A stretch of 64,000 bases of DNA from positions 4,154,001 through 4,218,000 of the forward strand of contig OX344750.2 in NCBI GenBank assembly GCA_947034885.2, written 5' to 3'. Positions 59,813 to 64,000 of this stretch are shown in pieces. A model generated the notes under the pieces. The model saw only the letters and a program-made list of their open reading frames with translations, searched no databases and was not told the origin of the DNA. The position numbers were made by a program, and so were the translations under genes. This DNA comes from Thuidium tamariscinum (lineage: Eukaryota > Streptophyta > Bryopsida > Hypnales > Thuidiaceae). Each line of letters begins with the position of its first letter. Position 1 is the first letter of the stretch.

Positions 59813-59988
59813 AACCCTTCATTGCTTAAGGCGCAAATGTATCTAAGTAAGAGCATCCTTGCTTTTCAAGTCTCATTAGTCTAAATGTTACTAAGGTGTG
59901 AAAAATCTCAACCATGCAATCTTATGGGGAATATTAGTCTTTACGATGTGGGAAATTCATTGTGAAATTGAGTTCAATGTGCATAAAC
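59813..59988 (+). mobile_element. Family C TTAA element, left-end fragment
   Basis: TTTAACCCTTCATTGCTTAA onwards matches 17516-17690, including TTTCAAGTCTCATTAGTCTA against TTTCAAGCTTTATAAGTCTA and GTGTGAAAAATCTCAACCAT. It is cut at the MITE at 59989, and no continuation was found beyond it. Confidence 0.6.
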
Positions 59989-60255
59989 CATTAGATGTTT
60001 TTTCAGAGATTAGAAGACTGTTTCAGGCCTGTTCCCAATGCTGGGAACAGTCAGAATAAAAAAAAATTAAAAAAATTAAAAAATTAAAAAAATTAAAATT
60101 AAAGTTTTTCGAATTTTTTTAATTTTAATTATTTTATTATTATAATCTGATGTGGCAGTCTCTCGGCCACGTCAAATCACAGACGTGGCAACGTTCCCTA
60201 GCGTTCCCATAGTCGGGGACTCGCAGTCTTGTTACTAGCAGAAAAAACATCTAGT
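59989..60255. mobile_element. CATTAGATG-family MITE
   Basis: Left end CATTAGATGTTTTTTCAGAG and right end GCAGAAAAAACATCTAGTG, 267 bp. The interior has GATTAGAAGACTGTTTCAGG, CCCAATGCTGGGAACAG, a TGATGTGGCAGTCTCTCGGC / CACGTCA palindromic block and CGGGGACTCGCAGTCTTG. It belongs to the same superfamily as 32053-32312 and the CATTAGAAG elements. Confidence 0.82.
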
Positions 60256-61109
60256 GATGAAGGTGAGGGAGGATGAAAAAAAATCCTCAAAAAATAAATA
60301 TTTTATTCAACATAAGAGTGAATTTTTCATTTGAACCCATTTCCATTTCATAGACTCACCGATTATAGATACCTTTGGAAGAAGGATGAGTCAAGAAGAA
60401 GATACAAATAGAGAAACTTTTTTGATGAATAGTGCATCTAAATGTTGGTCTATTTCCAATTAGTTATGGAATAGTACAATTGAAAACAAGATTCTTACTT
60501 GGTAAGGTGGCACTTTGCATTTAAACACTCTTGATTGGGGCTACAATTTTCCATTGTCGTATTGAAGAAATTTTGATTTTACAACTAGCCCTTGTTTGGA
60601 AATGAACAAATTCATCACCAAGAAAATTCATGATAAATTTTTTGGGAAATAAAATTTTGAAAAAAAAATTCTTTTTCAAATCTATTTTTGTACATGGAGA
60701 AATTTTTTGCATCAACATGTTTGCACTCTTAGTATGTTCAATTGTTTAGGTAGGTAGAAATGGGTTGCCTCCTTTAGCCTTGGGACCATTGGAAAATATT
60801 ACATTAGAGACATTAGAGAGGTTATTGCATTAGAGTGAGGCTATAGCATTATGACATTTGAAGATTTTTTTAGTCAATTGCAATTTCATAGTACTACTAG
60901 AGACTTGGATTGAAGTCATATATACAAAAACAACATCTAGATTAGTAGATTCTAAATTCAATGAAAACATTAAATTAAAAAAAAAACTAACTTATTTGTA
61001 CATCTTCATTGCCTTTTGGTCAAGATTGAAGAAATAATGTCACTTTAGAAAGGTTATTGGCTTAGTTACAAATGTTCATTTTATAGAAGTTCTACTCTAT
61101 TACGCAAAT
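60256..61109. other. AT-rich intergenic, nothing recognised
   Basis: No supported feature. Confidence 0.4.
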
Positions 61110-62683
61110 GAGTGGGTGTGAGCCCTCGAGATGGCACTTAGGACTTTGGGTCCATTTTTCACGATTAAATAGCGAAAATTAGCCAAAATATTCAAGAAAA
61201 AGACATAAAAAGAGTGTTGAGGGAGTTTTGGTATCAGTCTAGGCCAAAATGGTGGAAAACCAACTTAGAAGGTGGAAAATTCCTAATCCTAGAAATTTGA
61301 ATCATTCTAAGTCTCCAAAGCAAGTTTATGTGAAGATTTAGTAATTCCGAGATAAATGAGGAATCGAGAGTTAGTCAGTCCTAGTGATTGTCTGTGCAAA
61401 GTCAACCTTTTAAGGATGCATATGACATACTGACTAAGCTAAAAGAGTCTATTACGAGCCTTGAAGAGTTACCAGGGCTGGAGTTCAATCTTAGAACAAA
61501 ATAGATTTAAAAGTAAAACCACTACAATGGATTTGGAGAATTCGAACTTCATGAGATAAAAGATGGAGGATTGGAGATTGAAGACTACAGAGAGGTGTTC
61601 CAAGGGTAGGAGCATGCCAGGAGCGAACAAGAATCAAGCAATTGTCCAAGATTCCCGGGCATCGGGAATTAAATTGTCCAATTGGGCAAAGTAATTCCAA
61701 ATTACTAAAATTAGAAAGGTGAAAGGTTGCGTGGGACTTGCACTAAGAATCTAGGAGTGCCCTAGATGTTACCCAATTTATTTCGGATTTTTCCGAAATT
61801 CCACGTTGATTCCATGGGAAGTCAACCGCACATAGAAATGTTCGTAAATTCATAGAAATTACGTATGATGCGGTAAAATCTCACTAAAAATTAAGATAGG
61901 TTTTTGTGTGCTTAATAAGCGCCCGGTCAAGTTTGAAGACATTCCGACATTCCCAACTACCAGAATCGGCATCGACATCGAATTTCACTAGAAGTTACAA
62001 GTTGGCGGCGGATTGACCGGCGTATCAGGAGCAAATGATGTCCGATTGTCGCAAATAAGGAGTCATTCCTTACCCTCAAGGGCATTCCTAACAACCCTGG
62101 CCTGACAGATTCATCAAAAGGCGCAAATCCTAGAAGTTAGATTTTTGACTTTTAATTGGAGTTACCATAATTCCAATATGGGCGCGCAAACAGCCTAGGA
62201 GTGAGAGGTAAGGGGTCCCTCAGGCTAATTAATTGGGGTCTTTTGAAGACAATGGCACAGACGGTTTTCCGTTTCGAGTTGTTCCCTAAAAGATAGAGAG
62301 GGTCAGCTCTTAGTTTGACTTTTTAATCGTTGATTGCAGTTAATTAGAAGTGATTTTGGAAATATCTCTTGGAAAATCAAAGATTGGATTTGGTCAAGAT
62401 CTCTTTCTTGCGTAAAAAACCATCTTTGGGCTAAAGAAAGACAATTTTCAAAATGACTTTTGGTTAATTTGCAAAATATCTACGTAAATTAGGGTTAATT
62501 CCAAAATATTTTGGGTTAAGATCTTGGATTTGATTTGGCCAAGATTTCGTTTGCCAAATGGGGATGTTTTTAGAAATTTCCACCATTAAAAAACTAATAT
62601 TTTGGAATTACATTAGGGTAGTTTAGGATAAGAAGTAACAAAGTGTTTTCACTAGCAATTACCGAGAGGGGCTCAACCACGGG

Positions 62684-62690
62684 TATATAA
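62684..62690 (+). promoter_or_regulatory. TATA box-like site in the putative LTR
   Basis: TATATAA in a G+C-richer setting, followed about 30 bp downstream by a pyrimidine-rich stretch suited to transcription start. Called from sequence only. Confidence 0.4.
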
Positions 62691-62934
62691 GGGCCCCCCT
62701 CGAGGTTGCCAGTACCCTTATTTCTCGCACCGATACTTTGTTTCTCTCTTATGCTACCGACATAGTCGGAGCACCACTTGGACCAAAGATTTTGGCCAAA
62801 TTTTGTATTTGTTAAACATTTGAAGGCTTAGGGCCACTTCAAGTTCATTTCATTTCCACACTTCATTCTTGTAGTAGAAACGAAGCCTCAGATCTTGCTA
62901 ACAATTATCTCGTGGAAATTTCGAGTATTGAGCG

Positions 62935-63060
62935 CCAAAGTCCGGTTTAAACACTGTCATGTGTACCTCCTTTGGTTGCAAAACCTTGAAATACTAAGAA
63001 ATTTTGAGAATTCAACGTGAAAGTTCGGTTCAAACACTGTCATATGTACCTCCTTTTGTG
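62935..63060 (+). repeat. Direct duplication, 83-bp spacing
   Basis: AAGTCCGGTTTAAACACTGT..TGTACCTCCTTTGG at 62938 recurs as AAGTTCGGTTCAAACACTGT..TGTACCTCCTTTTG at 63021. Confidence 0.82.
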
Positions 63061-63240
63061 CAAAAAATTCTTAAAATACTTTGGAAAAATTTCCAAACGG
63101 CGAAGCCCTAAACCTCACAATTAATTATCCAAGTTGGAAATTAACTGGGAAAGTTTAGCCAAAACCAGATGCCACTTGAAGGGCTAAGAATTTGGAAGGT
63201 TTAAAAGTCTCCAAACCCAAGTCCAAACTCCCATTTTGTC

Positions 63241-63532
63241 GTTGTCTTCTTCACCCCTATATCCCATGCTTGTGCATTTGGCAATCACCAAGTAGAAATT
63301 AGAGTCATCTTTGATAAAGGATACCCATTATTAGAGATATAGAGTAGTTGGATTCATATATAGTTTAGTCAAAAACCCAAAAGAAAAACCAAGTTAGAGT
63401 ATTTAGAACTCCAAAGTATTGAGATTATAGTCCAAAATATCCAAAAACCAAAATTTATAGTTCAGTAGGAGGCGGACCAGACCCCCAAGGAGGCGGACGG
63501 AACCCCGACCAACCGGGTTCCGCCATGTGGCA
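63241..63532. other. Spacer downstream of the putative LTR
   Basis: AT-rich, then turning G+C-rich at about 63465 (GGAGGCGGACCAGACC and GGAGGCGGACGGAACC form a short imperfect repeat). Nothing else is recognised. Confidence 0.35.
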
Positions 63533-63661
63533 CGACTGAGTGGGGCTGTGAGGGCTCGACTGAGCGGGGCGCTGTGAGGGCGACTGAGTGGGCTGTGAGG
63601 GCTCGACTGAGCGGGGCGCTGTGAGGGCGACTGAGTGGGCTGTGAGGGCTGCGACTGAGCG
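63533..63661 (+). repeat. G-rich minisatellite
   Basis: About five head-to-tail copies of CGACTGAGYGGG(GCG)CTGTGAGGG(CT), in an alternating long/short pattern with a period of about 51 bp for the pair. The two overlapping minus-strand frames (63403-63726 and 63455-63763) with Ser/Pro/Gln repeats are products of this repeat. Confidence 0.9.
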
Positions 63662-64000
63662 GCCAGGGCCTCTAGGTCTGAAAATCTCACCAACACTGGG
63701 ACACCAAAAACTTGGTTTTTGATCAAAACTACGGGTTGGCAGTGGAAGCCACACCCCTTTCAATTTTTATCAAAAATCTAATTTTTGGGAATCTCAATTC
63801 TTGCCTTCCTTGCAAAATTCTGCCATAGCCATCTCTCTCATAGAAAACTTGCAAACTTTGCAAAACACAAATGAGAAGGACGGGAAGGAATTAGAAGAAA
63901 TTAAGATGACGGAATCCTAACCCAAAACGCAATTGACATTAAAAAACTAAGTTTTAAAAGAATAACACTATAGAGTTTGATTCTTTATTCTCGGGGGTTG
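63662..64000. other. Unresolved end of window
   Basis: Balanced composition with an open stretch around 63860-63930 (ATGAGAAGGACGGGAAGG...). It could be the leader or start of an element beyond the window, but nothing is identifiable. Confidence 0.25.

Larger units (their letters stand above)
61110..63240 (+). mobile_element. Putative Ty3/gypsy-type LTR region, borders uncertain
   Basis: Composition rises in G+C and CpG from about 61100. A promoter-like GGGTATATAAGGGCCCCC (62681) is followed 70 bp later by TACCGACATAGTCGGAGCAC (62755), resembling the ACTTAGNCGGAG-type motif common in the R/U5 part of plant Ty3/gypsy LTRs. TGTGAGCCCTCGAG near 61118 could be the left edge. No primer-binding site, second LTR or coding domain is visible before the window ends, so whether this is a solo LTR or the start of an element, whole or broken, cannot be judged. 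Confidence 0.4.

Noticed and set aside
63403-63763. Two Ser/Pro/Gln-rich minus-strand frames over 100 codons
   Set aside because: Both are translations, in two phases, of the G-rich minisatellite at 63533-63661.

Overview
The window is eukaryotic, strongly AT-rich (roughly 30% G+C by eye) and almost entirely non-genic. No intact protein-coding gene, tRNA, rRNA or CRISPR array can be supported. The longest open frames are only about 90-130 codons, overlap on both strands, and are not recognisable. A land plant, perhaps a non-flowering one, is the best guess. The reasons are the GAGCATCCCCAC-type termini at 57747-58152, a plant-like Ty3/gypsy LTR motif near 62755, and the general style of small nested inverted-repeat elements. 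This is inference.

What fills the window is a dense, layered set of small non-autonomous DNA transposons. The commonest group has ends TTAA-CCCCTAAAGG...CCTTTAGGGG-TTAA. It falls into at least three related sequence families (here A, B and C) of about 0.9-1.1 kb plus a short one (5427-5881), and all are bordered by TTAA as in piggyBac- or Kolobok-type elements. Into these older copies other families have jumped: 0.7-kb elements with GGGTGATTGCAAG ends and 4-5 bp target duplications, 0.26-0.6-kb elements with CATTAGAAG or CATTAGATG ends, 0.5-0.6-kb elements with CCTCACTATCC ends, a TA-flanked mariner/Stowaway-like element, and a 0.2-kb family with GCTACTATGTGAG ends.

Layout. 1-1520: AT-rich, nothing recognised. 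1521-4683: a young element with 723-bp near-identical terminal inverted repeats and a perfect 8-bp target duplication. 5.4-14.9 kb: TTAA elements of families A and B. 14.9-19.4 kb: two inverted family C copies, each carrying nested insertions. 19.4-24 kb: AT-rich, with a few elements. 24.4-27.2 kb: a G+C-elevated, non-repetitive island that could be the edge or remnant of a gene, but no product is recognisable. 27.4-32 kb: a pile-up of GGGTGATTGCAAG elements and two hairpins. 33-36 kb: relics. 36.4-37.1 kb: a 217-bp tandem triplet. 37.6-38.8 kb: five short inverted-repeat units in a row. 39-44 kb: family A copies and relics. 44.6-45.6 kb: a small non-repetitive segment with unrecognised ORFs. 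46-53.5 kb: relics and microsatellites. 53.5-55.3 kb: a family A copy with two nested insertions. 55.8 kb: a perfect 24-bp inverted repeat. 56.5-57.4 kb: a 4x tandem repeat. 57.7-58.2 kb: a GAGCATCCCCAC element. 61.1-64 kb: a G+C-richer segment with LTR-like promoter features, running off the window.

No pathway or operon can be described. The value of the window lies in its transposon stratigraphy: several insertions sit inside homologous repeats present uninterrupted elsewhere in the same window, so insertion points and order can be read directly.
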